Notes: generated from the sequence alone by a model not told the origin. DNA of 20,147 nucleotides from CAZYCC01 sp964645985 (GCA_964645985.1 CAZYCC010000025.1:1-20147); one strand, 5' to 3'. Numbered from the stretch's first letter, positions 7,133-14,579 are shown. A program made the numbers and translations.

Positions 7133-8209
7133 CTATATTATCTCCATCATTTCGCGGGGGGCGCGGGTGATGACTTCCACGCCGGTAGTGCGGAAGAGCG
7201 CCATATCCTCGATGCGGCAGCCGTATTTGCCCTTAATATAGATGCCCGGCTCGATCGTGATGACGTGTCCTCTTGTGAGCGGCTTATCGGCGCGCGCCGA
7301 GACGCTCGGCGCCTCGTGAACGACCATTCCGACACCGTGGCCGAGGCTGTGCCCGAAGCACCCGCGGTAAGGTCCCGCGTCGATAATGTCGCGCGCAATT
7401 TTGTCAAGCTCCCCGCCGGTAACGCCCTCGCGCAAAGCCGCCTCCGCCGCCATTTGGGCGCGCAGGACGGTACCATAAAGCGCGCGCATCTCCTCATCGG
7501 CATGCCCGATAACGACCGTGCGTGTCATATCCGAGCAATAGCCCTCGTAGACCGCGCCGTAGTCCATTGTGAAAAAGCCCTGCTCGAGCTTCACCTGGCG
7601 CGGCTGCCCATGCGGCAGCGAGGAGGCGCTGCCCGAGACCGCTATCGTCGGGAAGGAGACGCTCGTCGCACCCTGCTGCCGCATAAAGAACTCCAGCTCG
7701 AGGGCGACCTCCCATTCGGTGCGCTCGGGGTTGATGTAGCCGAGGATGTGATCGAAAGCCTGCTCGGCGATGCGCTGTGCCGCGACGATTTTGTCCATCT
7801 CGCTCTCGTCCTTCATCTCGCGCAGATCCGAGAGCAGGCTCCCCGCGGGGCAAAGCGGATATTTCTCGCCGAACCAGCGGCGGTAGGTCTCGCACTGCGC
7901 GACCGTGACGCTCGCGTCCTCGAAGAGCACCTCGCGCGCCCCCGCCTCATCGCAGAGGCGGAGAAACATCTCGTCGCGAGGCCCGGACATTTGTCGCACG
8001 GTGAAGGCGGGGTCGACGTCGCGCTCCGCCGCCTCGATGTAGCGCGAGTCGGTGAGGAGAAACGCCGCGTCGCGCGTCACAAAGACGAACCCGTCATCGA
8101 AGGGGAAGGAGGTCAGCCAGAGGCGGTTTTCGGGAGAGGTCACGAGGATGCCGGCGTCGGTCGGCAGTACCTCCCGCAGCCGCTGCAGGTGTGAGGGAAA
8201 TTCGTTCAT
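7133..8209 (-). CDS. pepQ: M24 family Xaa-Pro aminopeptidase/dipeptidase
   Basis: Dinuclear-metal cytoplasmic peptidase that cleaves N-terminal residues before proline. The 358-residue product has a creatinase-like N-terminal domain (SRYIEAAERDV region) and a pita-bread catalytic domain. Metal ligands are visible in TMDYGAVYEGYCSDMTRTV (two Asp), GHSLGHGVG (His), TIEPGIYI (Glu) and CRIEDM (Glu). AGGAGG lies a good distance before the ATG at 8209. The aroQ gene lies 100 bp upstream on the same strand, an order common in Clostridia. The symbol follows the usual annotation of this neighbour; whether it is a di- or aminopeptidase is not decidable from sequence. Confidence 0.92.
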   Translation of the reverse strand: MNEFPSHLQRLREVLPTDAGILVTSPENRLWLTSFPFDDGFVFVTRDAAFLLTDSRYIEAAERDVDPAFTVRQMSGPRDEMFLRLCDEAGAREVLFEDASVTVAQCETYRRWFGEKYPLCPAGSLLSDLREMKDESEMDKIVAAQRIAEQAFDHILGYINPERTEWEVALELEFFMRQQGATSVSFPTIAVSGSASSLPHGQPRQVKLEQGFFTMDYGAVYEGYCSDMTRTVVIGHADEEMRALYGTVLRAQMAAEAALREGVTGGELDKIARDIIDAGPYRGCFGHSLGHGVGMVVHEAPSVSARADKPLTRGHVITIEPGIYIKGKYGCRIEDMALFRTTGVEVITRAPREMMEII

Positions 8210-8309
8210 AAGGTCCTCCTTCAGATGTCAGATTATTACGAAATACTATATGTATCGCACGAAGAAAGGAAAAAACTATGGAGATCGGCGAGCGCTCTTT
8301 TCCCGAGTG

Positions 8310-8741
8310 CTACTTTGTGATTTCCTTCACCGCCTCGAGGGCGAGCAGGTAGGACGCCGCGCCGAATCCGGCGATACTGCCGCGGCAGACCGGAGAAATC
8401 ACAGAGGTATGGCGGAATTCCTCGCGCGCGCAAATGTTCGACAGGTGCACCTCGATAACCGGAACTGCAATCGCCTCAATCGCGTCGCGGATGGCGTAAG
8501 AATAGTGCGAGTAAGCGCCGGCGTTGAGGATAACCGCGCCGCAGTCAAGCCGCGCGCTGTGCAGGCAGTCGACGATTTCCCCCTCGCAGCTCGATTGGAA
8601 GAAGTCGAGCGTAAAACCGTAGTTTTTCGCCCGATCCTCCATGCTCGCGCAGATTTCGCCGAGCGTCTCGCGCCCGTATTGGCGCGGGTCGCGCTCGCCG
8701 AGCAGGTTCAGGTTCGGCCCGTTGATGACCTTAATCTTCAT
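8310..8741 (-). CDS. aroQ: Type II 3-dehydroquinate dehydratase
   Basis: Third step of the shikimate pathway: 3-dehydroquinate to 3-dehydroshikimate, as a dodecamer in the cytoplasm. The 143-residue product matches the family in length and motifs: INGPNLNLLGERDPRQYG with the catalytic Tyr, ILNAGAYSHYSYAIRDAI with the active-site Asn, EVHLSN with the catalytic His, and REEFRHTSVISPVC. A longer frame opens at 8885, but the ATG at 8741 places the conserved IKVINGPN strand right at the N-terminus and has GGGGTG ahead of it. The position after HLSN that is often His is Cys here (SNICARE); it is not the catalytic base. No other shikimate gene is in view. Confidence 0.95.
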   Translation of the reverse strand: MKIKVINGPNLNLLGERDPRQYGRETLGEICASMEDRAKNYGFTLDFFQSSCEGEIVDCLHSARLDCGAVILNAGAYSHYSYAIRDAIEAIAVPVIEVHLSNICAREEFRHTSVISPVCRGSIAGFGAASYLLALEAVKEITK

Positions 8742-8794
8742 AAAACACCCCGCAGTGGGACAAATTTGTGCGTAAGTTCGACGAAAGCGGAAAA

Positions 8795-8836
8795 TCTCGC
8801 AAGCGAGAAGAGAATCGGTGCTGCCCAACGGCAGCG
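8795..8836 (-). other. Two small tandem hairpins in the aroQ leader region
   Basis: TCTCG/CGAGA with a CAAG loop (8795-8808) and GCTGCC/GGCAGC with a CAAC loop (8820-8835) lie 55-95 bases upstream of the aroQ start. They would be in the aroQ 5' leader if transcription begins upstream of them. No T-box or other known riboswitch consensus was recognised, and no promoter is obvious. Confidence 0.4.
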
Positions 8837-8966
8837 TGAAACTTTCTCTCGGGATCAAAAGAGCGCAAATTTTTCCTGTGAACAATCCGCCGGCTCATTT
8901 TGCCCGCAAGAGAGACCGACGCGGCCTATCGGGGGCGGGAGCGAGAATTTTCACCGCGAGAATTGG

Positions 8967-8988
8967 AAAATTTCCGATGGGAAATTTT
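8967..8988 (-). terminator. AT-rich hairpin after the endonuclease IV-like gene, possible terminator
   Basis: A perfect 9-bp stem (AAAATTTCC at 8967-8975, GGAAATTTT at 8980-8988, loop GATG) lies 20 bases past the stop at 9009. On the minus strand the descending arm ends in TTTT. The stem is weak in GC, so termination is only possible, not sure. Confidence 0.4.
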
Positions 8989-9008
8989 GCCCGAAAAAAG
9001 GCGTTCCA

Positions 9009-9875
9009 CTACTTCTTCGTGAGCTCGGCCCGCGCTTGCTCAAAGAGCCCCTGCATCGAAAGGGCGTCGACATCCTGCGTGCCGGACGACTCGCAGATGA
9101 CGCGCGGCGATAGATCCTCGCGGGCAAGGACGCGCATGAGCGGCGCGGGGTCCGGGCCGTAGACCTCATCGGCGAGTGTGAGGTGTCGCCGCTCGCCCAT
9201 CGCGGTAAACTCAATTTTGGAAAAATGGCAGTGCAGCGTGCGCGCCTTCTCAGGAGAAAGTACCTCGCCGACGCGCTCGAACACCCGCCGATAGTCGTCC
9301 TCGCTGCGAAAGACCCCGCCCGCGTCGCGCGCGTTGAGATGCCCGAAATCGACCACCGGATAAAGCCGCGCGTCGGTTTTGCAGAGCGTGAGCACCTCCT
9401 CGAGGCTGCCGAGCTGGTTCTGCTTGCCCATCGTTTCAACGCCAAAGCGCACCGGCGTATTGGGGTTTGCCGCGAGCGCGCGCGCGAGGGTGTCGGCGGC
9501 GAGAGAGAGCGCCTCCTCGCGCGAACGCTTCCCGACGCTGCCCGCGTGGATAACGATGATGTCTGCGCCCATCCACTCGGCGCAGCGCAGGCTCGCCACG
9601 ATATAGTCGAGACTGCGCAGGCGCGTCTCCTCCTTCTCGGACGAGAGCGAGATAAAATAGGGCGTGTGGAAGGACAGAGCAATGCCGTGTGCGTGCGCCT
9701 CCTCGCCGAGCTTGCGAAAGACCCTCTCGCCGCCGGTGATGCCGTTTCCGGCAGAATACTCAAACGCGCCGAGCCCCATGCTCGCGAGGTACGCCGGCTC
9801 CTCGAAGGAATGCTTGTGCCCCTCGCCATAAAACCGCTCCGCGTTCCCGCTCGGTCCAAAAAGTGGGGTGGACAT
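9009..9875 (-). CDS. Endonuclease IV-like TIM-barrel protein (AP endonuclease family 2)
   Basis: The 288-residue product follows the motif order of endonuclease IV, a trinuclear-zinc enzyme that cuts at abasic sites: SFHTPYF (His70), VIHAGS (His110), VETMG (Glu147), VVDFGHLNAR (Asp176, His179), LHCHFSK (His217), ERRHL (His231) and VICESSG (Glu262). The Asp of the usual DxH pair is Arg229 here, so one zinc ligand appears to be missing. It may be a diverged member or a TIM-barrel isomerase-like relative common in Firmicutes. The start at 9875 has only a weak purine stretch (AAAGAG) before it. It begins 24 bp after the DUF2791 ATPase gene on the same strand, so the two are probably cotranscribed. 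Repair or nucleic-acid cleavage is inferred, not shown. Confidence 0.75.
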   Translation of the reverse strand: MSTPLFGPSGNAERFYGEGHKHSFEEPAYLASMGLGAFEYSAGNGITGGERVFRKLGEEAHAHGIALSFHTPYFISLSSEKEETRLRSLDYIVASLRCAEWMGADIIVIHAGSVGKRSREEALSLAADTLARALAANPNTPVRFGVETMGKQNQLGSLEEVLTLCKTDARLYPVVDFGHLNARDAGGVFRSEDDYRRVFERVGEVLSPEKARTLHCHFSKIEFTAMGERRHLTLADEVYGPDPAPLMRVLAREDLSPRVICESSGTQDVDALSMQGLFEQARAELTKK

Positions 9876-9899
9876 ATTCTCTTTCAGACGAATGAAAAC

Positions 9900-11252
9900 C
9901 TATATCCTCACTTCCGGTAGACCATCATCAAGGCCATCGTCTCCCGCGGGTTTATCCCCGCGAAGGTCGAGGGTGGGGAGCAGGTCCTCTAAGGTGACAT
10001 TTGAGTTCTCGCGCAGGATATTCAGCGCGGTGAGGTACTCGCGCAAAAGCTCGCGCGGGGTGAGCATCTCCTCCGCGCCGACGCGCGAGAGACAAAGCCG
10101 CAAAAAGCCCTCGCGCTGCTCGTCGGTGACGCGCGGCGCCTGCCCGTAATACTCGCCGTAGAGGATAGTCAGACGCTGCAGCAGCGCGAGCAGCTCCTCG
10201 CTTGACATTCGCCGCAGGCGAATAACAGGCGAGCTATAGTTTTTGTACGCGACGGAGGTCTCTGCTCCAACGAGCCGCCCCTCGGACAGGCGCGATCGCA
10301 GCGCCTCATAGCTGTAGAGCCCACGGCGCGGATCCTCGAGGAAGCGCGGCGTCCCGCCGAGGAAAAGAGCAAGTCCCGGGCAGCGCGCGCCGAGACTGTC
10401 GTTAAACATCCCGAGCAAAATTTCGTAGTTGTTGTCGCGCGAGACGCGGCTCGGGATTTTGTACAGATTCCCGCACTCATCGAAGAAGACGGCAAGCCCC
10501 TTGTAGCCGAGCGCACGCACAAAGGAGGTGAGCAGCTTGACATAATCGAACCAGTTACCGTCGTCGATAATGCTGCCGACGCGCAGCGCCTCTTTCGCCC
10601 CACTCCTTGTCGCGAATTCCCCTCGAAAATAGCGCAGGCAGTCGCTGATTTTATCCTCGTCGCCGGCGGTGTAGGCGTGGAAATAGGTGAGAATGACGCG
10701 CGCGAAGTCGAAACCTCCGACCTGCCCCTCCATCTCGCGCACGAGCAGATGTACCCGCTCGTTAAGTGCCTTATCGAAGGCGGGGCTGTCGGGAGAAATT
10801 CCCTCGGAGGCAATCTCGGCGCGCAACCCCGACAACCACTTCGCGAGAAGAGAAGGCAGCGCGCCGCCGTCGGGGCAGGTCGAGGTCGCGAGGTTGCGCG
10901 TAAGCTCGCGGTAGGTCGCGATGCCGCAGCCACCCGCGCCGCAGAAGCGCCGCTCGGGCGAGAGGTCGCAGTCGGCGGTGACAAATCCGCGCTCGAGCGC
11001 GACATCGCGCATCAGGTGAAGGAGAAAGCTCTTGCCGCTGCCGTATTTGCCGATGAGAAAACGCATACTGCCGCCCCCTTCGGCGGCCAGATCCAAGTCT
11101 TCCGAGAGCGCGGCGATCTCATCGTTGCGGCCGATGGCGATATAGGCGGCGCCGCTGCGCGGCACCACGCCCGCCGATAGCGAGGCGAGGAGGGATCCGA
11201 GCAGCCGCCTTGGCAGTTTGCGCGAGCTCACGCTTTCAGTTCGTTCAGCCAC
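9900..11252 (-). CDS. DUF2791 / BrxC-BrxD-related P-loop ATPase
   Basis: The 450-residue product is a large AAA/ORC-like ATPase. Walker A is GKYGSGKSF (about 68-76). It is followed by the family's hallmark stretch VTADCDLSPERRF and TYRELTRNLATSTCPDGGAL; Walker B is LAVFFDECGNL. This family (PF10923, formerly DUF2791) includes the ATPases of BREX phage-defence systems and also occurs in operons with TerB-N/TerB-C proteins. The start is GTG at 11252 with GGAGGAGG seven bases ahead, and it overlaps the end of the TerB gene by 25 bp, a sign of translational coupling. Family call is firm; the partner list of a full BREX system (PglX, PglZ, BrxL) is not present here. Confidence 0.87.
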   Translation of the reverse strand: MAERTESVSSRKLPRRLLGSLLASLSAGVVPRSGAAYIAIGRNDEIAALSEDLDLAAEGGGSMRFLIGKYGSGKSFLLHLMRDVALERGFVTADCDLSPERRFCGAGGCGIATYRELTRNLATSTCPDGGALPSLLAKWLSGLRAEIASEGISPDSPAFDKALNERVHLLVREMEGQVGGFDFARVILTYFHAYTAGDEDKISDCLRYFRGEFATRSGAKEALRVGSIIDDGNWFDYVKLLTSFVRALGYKGLAVFFDECGNLYKIPSRVSRDNNYEILLGMFNDSLGARCPGLALFLGGTPRFLEDPRRGLYSYEALRSRLSEGRLVGAETSVAYKNYSSPVIRLRRMSSEELLALLQRLTILYGEYYGQAPRVTDEQREGFLRLCLSRVGAEEMLTPRELLREYLTALNILRENSNVTLEDLLPTLDLRGDKPAGDDGLDDGLPEVRI

Positions 11253-13156
11253 GCCCGAACCTCCTCCAGATAATCGTCATAAAAGGTGAGGCCCCCCTCG
11301 TCAAGCGAAAGGATAACATCGCCCAGACGCGCGAGCGCCGCCCGATTAACTGTTTCGGCAGCGATCTCCGGGAAAATCCCGCGCCGCGCGCAGACGCGCA
11401 GGAACCCGTCGTAATCCCCTCGCGGCAGCAGCGGCAGCAGGTCTCGCAAAAGAGCGCTCTCGTCCTCGTCGGCAAGGTCGGCGGGCGGCCCCGGCTCCCC
11501 GCGCGAGAGCGGGGGCGCGCTGTCGGCGGGCGGGGTTATCGATGGCGCGGCGGGCGCCGGGATTGCCGGGGGAGAACACTCCCCGGCGAGATCTTCCTTC
11601 GCGGAAAAAGTCACATCGGCGGGCGCAGAATCCGCCTCCGCGCGCGCGGTGGCGGGGTTCTCCTCGTCTTCGGCGAGATTATCAAAGGCGGGCAGGCGCA
11701 GGATGTCGGCGACGCGGCGAGAGGCGCGCTCAATTTGCGCGGCCCGCTCGGAGGAGAAAATGTTGTCCCCGGTCGCCGGCTCGTACGCCTCCTCGTCGAT
11801 AGGAGGTTCTGCGCTTTCCTTGCGCTCGGTATCCGAAGCGCCCGGCAGCTCACGGCGAAAATAGGCGAGCAGCCGCTCGCGCATCGGCGGGGTGAGATGG
11901 GTGCAGCGCAGGCGGCTTGGGATATGCAGGAAGGCGCGCAGCCGGTTCTCGCAAAACTTGACCCCGTCTGTGACGATGGGCGAGACCCGCCGCAGATCCT
12001 CGGTGAAGGGCAGATAAGATAGGTCGATTTGCCGCTTCCATTTATACGCGCAGACCGCGCCGGTGTAGCTGTCGCGCCGCACGGTCACAGGTTTATCCGA
12101 GAAAGTACCGGCAAAGTTCGGGTCATTTTCGCGGCAGTAGACGAGCAGCTCGCGCATCGCGCGAGGGATGTGGCGCGGAAAGAGATCGTTATCGTAAAAC
12201 GCGCTCGCGCGGTAGTCGTAGGTCGAGGCGAAAGAAAGAAAGCTCTCAACACGCGCAAGCTCGTCTCGCGCGGCGGGAAGGGCGGGCGCGGCGAAAAACT
12301 CGCGCAAGGTGGTGATGTCACTAGCGAAAATCTTCGCGCGGAAGGGAGCGAGCAGGTCGCGCGGGCAGGGCACGCCATGAATAAGGCAGTAGTCGGGCAG
12401 CCACTCGCCGAGGTATTTATCCAGGCGCGGAAAGCGGTCTCGGTAGGACGCCCAGAGGAAAGCGAGCTGCCGCGCGCCGGTCTCGGGTGGCAGCAGGTCG
12501 GGCGTATTCAACACCTCGTAGATGAATAGCAGCAAATAGCAGAAGTCGCAGGGGATCACCTTCCCGGCGCGCAGGTTTTCCCTCCACCAGAGGTAAAACC
12601 GCGTCTGCGCGTGCGAGAGCTGCGCGTATTGCGGGACGAACGAGAAGAAGGGCACGGGGGGGCAAGGTTCGCCCTCCACCGCGAATAGCTCGTGCGATGC
12701 CGTGAGAAAGCTGCCGTAGAAGCGATAGACGCTCGGCCAGCGCCGCACAACGACCTCGCGTATCACCGCTCCCGGCGCGACATACACAGCGGTAATCTCG
12801 CCGTCCGCGCTCTCCGCCGCGCGCGCGGAAGAACCCTCCTCGTGCGGCAGGGTGACCTGTAGGGAGATGTCGCTGTGCTCCGGCGCGGGCAGGCTCTCGG
12901 AGGAGAGCGGCACCCCGCGCGCCGGAGTTATCGCGGGTGCGGAGAATCGGCGGAATGAGGGATCCGCCTCGGGGGGAGAAACCCCCTCCCGCGCGGGGAA
13001 GCTGCCTAGATCGGATGTGCTTGCCGCGGCCGTGAAGCGGCCCTCGCGCGGGGCGGGCGCCGGAGCGGGGTCGCGAAGAGGCGACAGGAGGCTCGCGATG
13101 TCCCAGAAGGCGGCATCGTCGTCGTCCGCGCCGCCGCGCTCGCCTTGACTGCGCAT
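11228..13156 (-). CDS. TerB-N / TerB-C domain protein
   Basis: The 642-residue product starts with an acidic, Pro/Ser-rich disordered segment (about 1-125). A TerB-N-like domain (about 130-340) has the characteristic QTRFYLWWRENLRAGK and DFCYLLLFIYEVLN motifs. A middle part and a second low-complexity linker (about 460-550) follow. The end resembles TerB-C (PF15615): PEIAAETVNRAALARLGDV, then LTFYDDYLEEV. Such proteins are predicted scaffolds of stress or anti-phage modules, often with DUF2791 ATPases and helicases. The ATG at 13156 is chosen because GGAGG precedes it and it is 22 nt after the predicted start of a TTGACA-N17-TATACT promoter; the open frame to 13507 crosses that promoter and is rejected. 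First gene of a three-gene minus-strand operon. Biochemical role unknown. Confidence 0.83.
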   Translation of the reverse strand: MRSQGERGGADDDDAAFWDIASLLSPLRDPAPAPAPREGRFTAAASTSDLGSFPAREGVSPPEADPSFRRFSAPAITPARGVPLSSESLPAPEHSDISLQVTLPHEEGSSARAAESADGEITAVYVAPGAVIREVVVRRWPSVYRFYGSFLTASHELFAVEGEPCPPVPFFSFVPQYAQLSHAQTRFYLWWRENLRAGKVIPCDFCYLLLFIYEVLNTPDLLPPETGARQLAFLWASYRDRFPRLDKYLGEWLPDYCLIHGVPCPRDLLAPFRAKIFASDITTLREFFAAPALPAARDELARVESFLSFASTYDYRASAFYDNDLFPRHIPRAMRELLVYCRENDPNFAGTFSDKPVTVRRDSYTGAVCAYKWKRQIDLSYLPFTEDLRRVSPIVTDGVKFCENRLRAFLHIPSRLRCTHLTPPMRERLLAYFRRELPGASDTERKESAEPPIDEEAYEPATGDNIFSSERAAQIERASRRVADILRLPAFDNLAEDEENPATARAEADSAPADVTFSAKEDLAGECSPPAIPAPAAPSITPPADSAPPLSRGEPGPPADLADEDESALLRDLLPLLPRGDYDGFLRVCARRGIFPEIAAETVNRAALARLGDVILSLDEGGLTFYDDYLEEVRAWLNELKA

Positions 13157-13184
13157 ACTCCCTCCATGATGTTTCAAGCAGAAA

Positions 13185-13213
13185 AGTATACCACAAAAAA
13201 ACAAGGGTGTCAA
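13185..13213 (-). promoter_or_regulatory. Near-consensus promoter of the TerB/ATPase operon
   Basis: Minus-strand TTGACA (complement of 13208-13213), 17-bp spacer, TATACT (complement of 13185-13190). The start point would be near 13178, with a 22-nt leader carrying GGAGG before the ATG at 13156. It lies back to back with the plus-strand promoter at 13233-13261, their -35 boxes about 20 bp apart. Confidence 0.9.
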
Positions 13214-13232
13214 GGGAGGTTCCCTTTCTTCA

Positions 13233-13261
13233 TTGCATTTTTTGCGTGAAATCGGTATAAT
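13233..13261 (+). promoter_or_regulatory. Promoter placed for a leaderless mRNA
   Basis: TTGCAT (13233-13238), 17-bp spacer, perfect TATAAT (13256-13261). The ATG of the predicted nuclease gene begins seven bases past the -10 box, exactly where transcription would normally start, so the message would have no 5' leader. No Shine-Dalgarno sequence lies before this ATG, which agrees. Confidence 0.75.
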
Positions 13262-13267
13262 GTTCTC

Positions 13268-14254
13268 ATGAACGAGTTTCCGAATTCTCAAGGCGAGCTT
13301 CCTGCGGAGGAGGAGTTTATCGCGCGGCTCGCGCGGGAGATGGCGGCGCTCGGGGAGATTCCGTCGGGGGAGGCAATGCGGAGAGAAGACGGCTCTACCT
13401 CGGAAAACGCCGCGGGCGATGAGACAAAAGCGAACAAAGTTAGCCAATCCGCCGGAGCGGATGCAGCCCTTCCCTTTCAAAATAATGCGGACGAGACCCC
13501 CGCCCAAATGGGCGAGAGCGCCTCGCCTCCCGCTATTGGGGAGCTGTCAGAGAAGCTGCTGCACCGCCTGCTCAAACGGTGCTACGCGCCGAATCCGCTC
13601 TGCCGGGAGGTGCCAATCGGGCGGTATGTCGCCGACTGCCGGGTGGGCGGGCGCGTCGTTGAGATTCAGACAGGCGGGGCGTGGGGCCTACTGCCAAAGC
13701 TAACCGCTTTCCTCGATGAAGGGCTCGCCGTCACGCTCGCGCTGCCGCTCGCGAGGGAGAAAATTTTGCGCTGGGTAGACCCGGAAAGCGGCGAGGTCTC
13801 TCCCGCGCGCCGCAGCGGCAGGCACCTGCGCGGAGTCGACGCGCTCGCGCTGCTCTCGCCTTTGCGGCAGATTCTCCTGCGCGAGGGGTTTTCGGTGGAG
13901 CTGCTTTTCTTTCGCTTCGAGGAGTTTCGCCTGCGCTGCGGCTATGCGCGCGACGGCAAGAAGGGCTCCACGCGCATCGAGCGCTATCCGCGGGAGCTGC
14001 TCGCGCGGCGGGTGCTCGCGCGACCGGGCGATTATGCGCGTCTCGCGCGGGAGGAGCTGCTCCTGCCCGCGGCCTTCACCGGCGGGGAGTTCGCGCGCGC
14101 GGCGAGGCTGCGCTCGCGCCAAGGATACGCCGCGCTGCACACCTTGGAGGCGGTCGGCGTCATCCGGGAGATAGGATCGCGCGGGCGCGCGCGGGAGTAC
14201 GCTATGGTCGATGCGGGTCTCCCGGGCGACGCAGGTCTCCCGGGTGGGCAGTGA
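13268..14254 (+). CDS. Predicted PD-(D/E)XK-like nuclease with C-terminal winged helix
   Basis: The 328-residue product has a variable, probably disordered N-terminus (1-88). A compact domain with the layout of a resolvase/restriction-type fold follows: a helix with Glu95 (LSEKLLHRLLKRCY), strand GRYVADC with Asp123, strand VVEIQT with Glu132-x-Gln134, then Lys144 in LLPKL. The second half holds TLALPLAREKILRWVDPESG and a likely winged helix (about 265-313, FTGGEFARAAR...LEAVGVIREIG). I recall this strand pattern from unnamed bacterial proteins, but no named family is asserted. The first ATG sits at the predicted transcription start; an internal ATG at 13376 has a purine run too close to it and is second choice. 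It is divergent from the TerB operon with 111 bp between them. The end repeats AGLPGDAGLPGG. Nuclease activity is inference. Confidence 0.72.
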   Translation: MNEFPNSQGELPAEEEFIARLAREMAALGEIPSGEAMRREDGSTSENAAGDETKANKVSQSAGADAALPFQNNADETPAQMGESASPPAIGELSEKLLHRLLKRCYAPNPLCREVPIGRYVADCRVGGRVVEIQTGGAWGLLPKLTAFLDEGLAVTLALPLAREKILRWVDPESGEVSPARRSGRHLRGVDALALLSPLRQILLREGFSVELLFFRFEEFRLRCGYARDGKKGSTRIERYPRELLARRVLARPGDYARLAREELLLPAAFTGGEFARAARLRSRQGYAALHTLEAVGVIREIGSRGRAREYAMVDAGLPGDAGLPGGQ

Positions 14255-14555
14255 TCGCCGCGGGAGCTTTCGGAAGCGTTCCACACTTGCCGCGAGTGGG
14301 AAGAAATACGCTTACTATCGAGATTTCCACAGCAAAGAGGATCGAGGTCGCGCAAGTTTGTGGGGCAGCGGAGTTCACCGGGCGAGCGCAACTTTCTCCC
14401 TTATATTAAAAAGACCGCCCGGGAGCGTGGGGCGGTGTGATCATAACGGTACGGCATGGCGGGGCGAAGCGAGCCGGAGACTCTCGTTTCCTCGCCCGAG
14501 AACGGTGGCAGGTGCTTTTCGTCTGAACCGCCTGGTTCCTTTTTTATCCTTTACT
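14255..14555. other. 301-bp gap between the predicted nuclease and lipoprotein genes
   Basis: No gene is supported. It holds a hairpin that works as a terminator only on the minus strand (14408-14436, listed separately). A small GCTT/AAGC hairpin lies close behind the nuclease gene. No good promoter for the downstream gene is seen. Confidence 0.5.
14408..14436 (-). terminator. Minus-strand intrinsic terminator with no gene in front of it
   Basis: ACCGCCC (14414-14420) pairs with GGGCGGT (14430-14436) across a 9-nt loop; on the minus strand the stem is followed by CTTTTTAATAT. On the plus strand no T tail follows. No minus-strand gene lies to its right in this window, so it may stop antisense transcription or belong to an unseen small RNA. 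Confidence 0.6.
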
Positions 14556-14579
14556 ATGAAACTTCATATGAAACTTCAT
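14556..14579. repeat. 12-bp perfect tandem repeat containing the start codon
   Basis: ATGAAACTTCAT occurs twice in succession. Each unit has ATGAA/TTCAT arms, and the junction TTCATATGAA is a 10-bp palindrome. Confidence 0.95.

Noticed and set aside
7007..8194. Long plus-strand open frame of 395 codons
   Set aside because: Antisense to the M24 peptidase and crosses the cps promoter and a terminator.
9900..13156. A complete BREX system
   Set aside because: Only the DUF2791-type ATPase is shared; no PglX, PglZ, BrxA, BrxB or BrxL-like protein is present.
13157..13507. N-terminal extension of the TerB-like gene
   Set aside because: It would cross a near-consensus promoter and the opposite gene's start; the ATG at 13156 has GGAGG.
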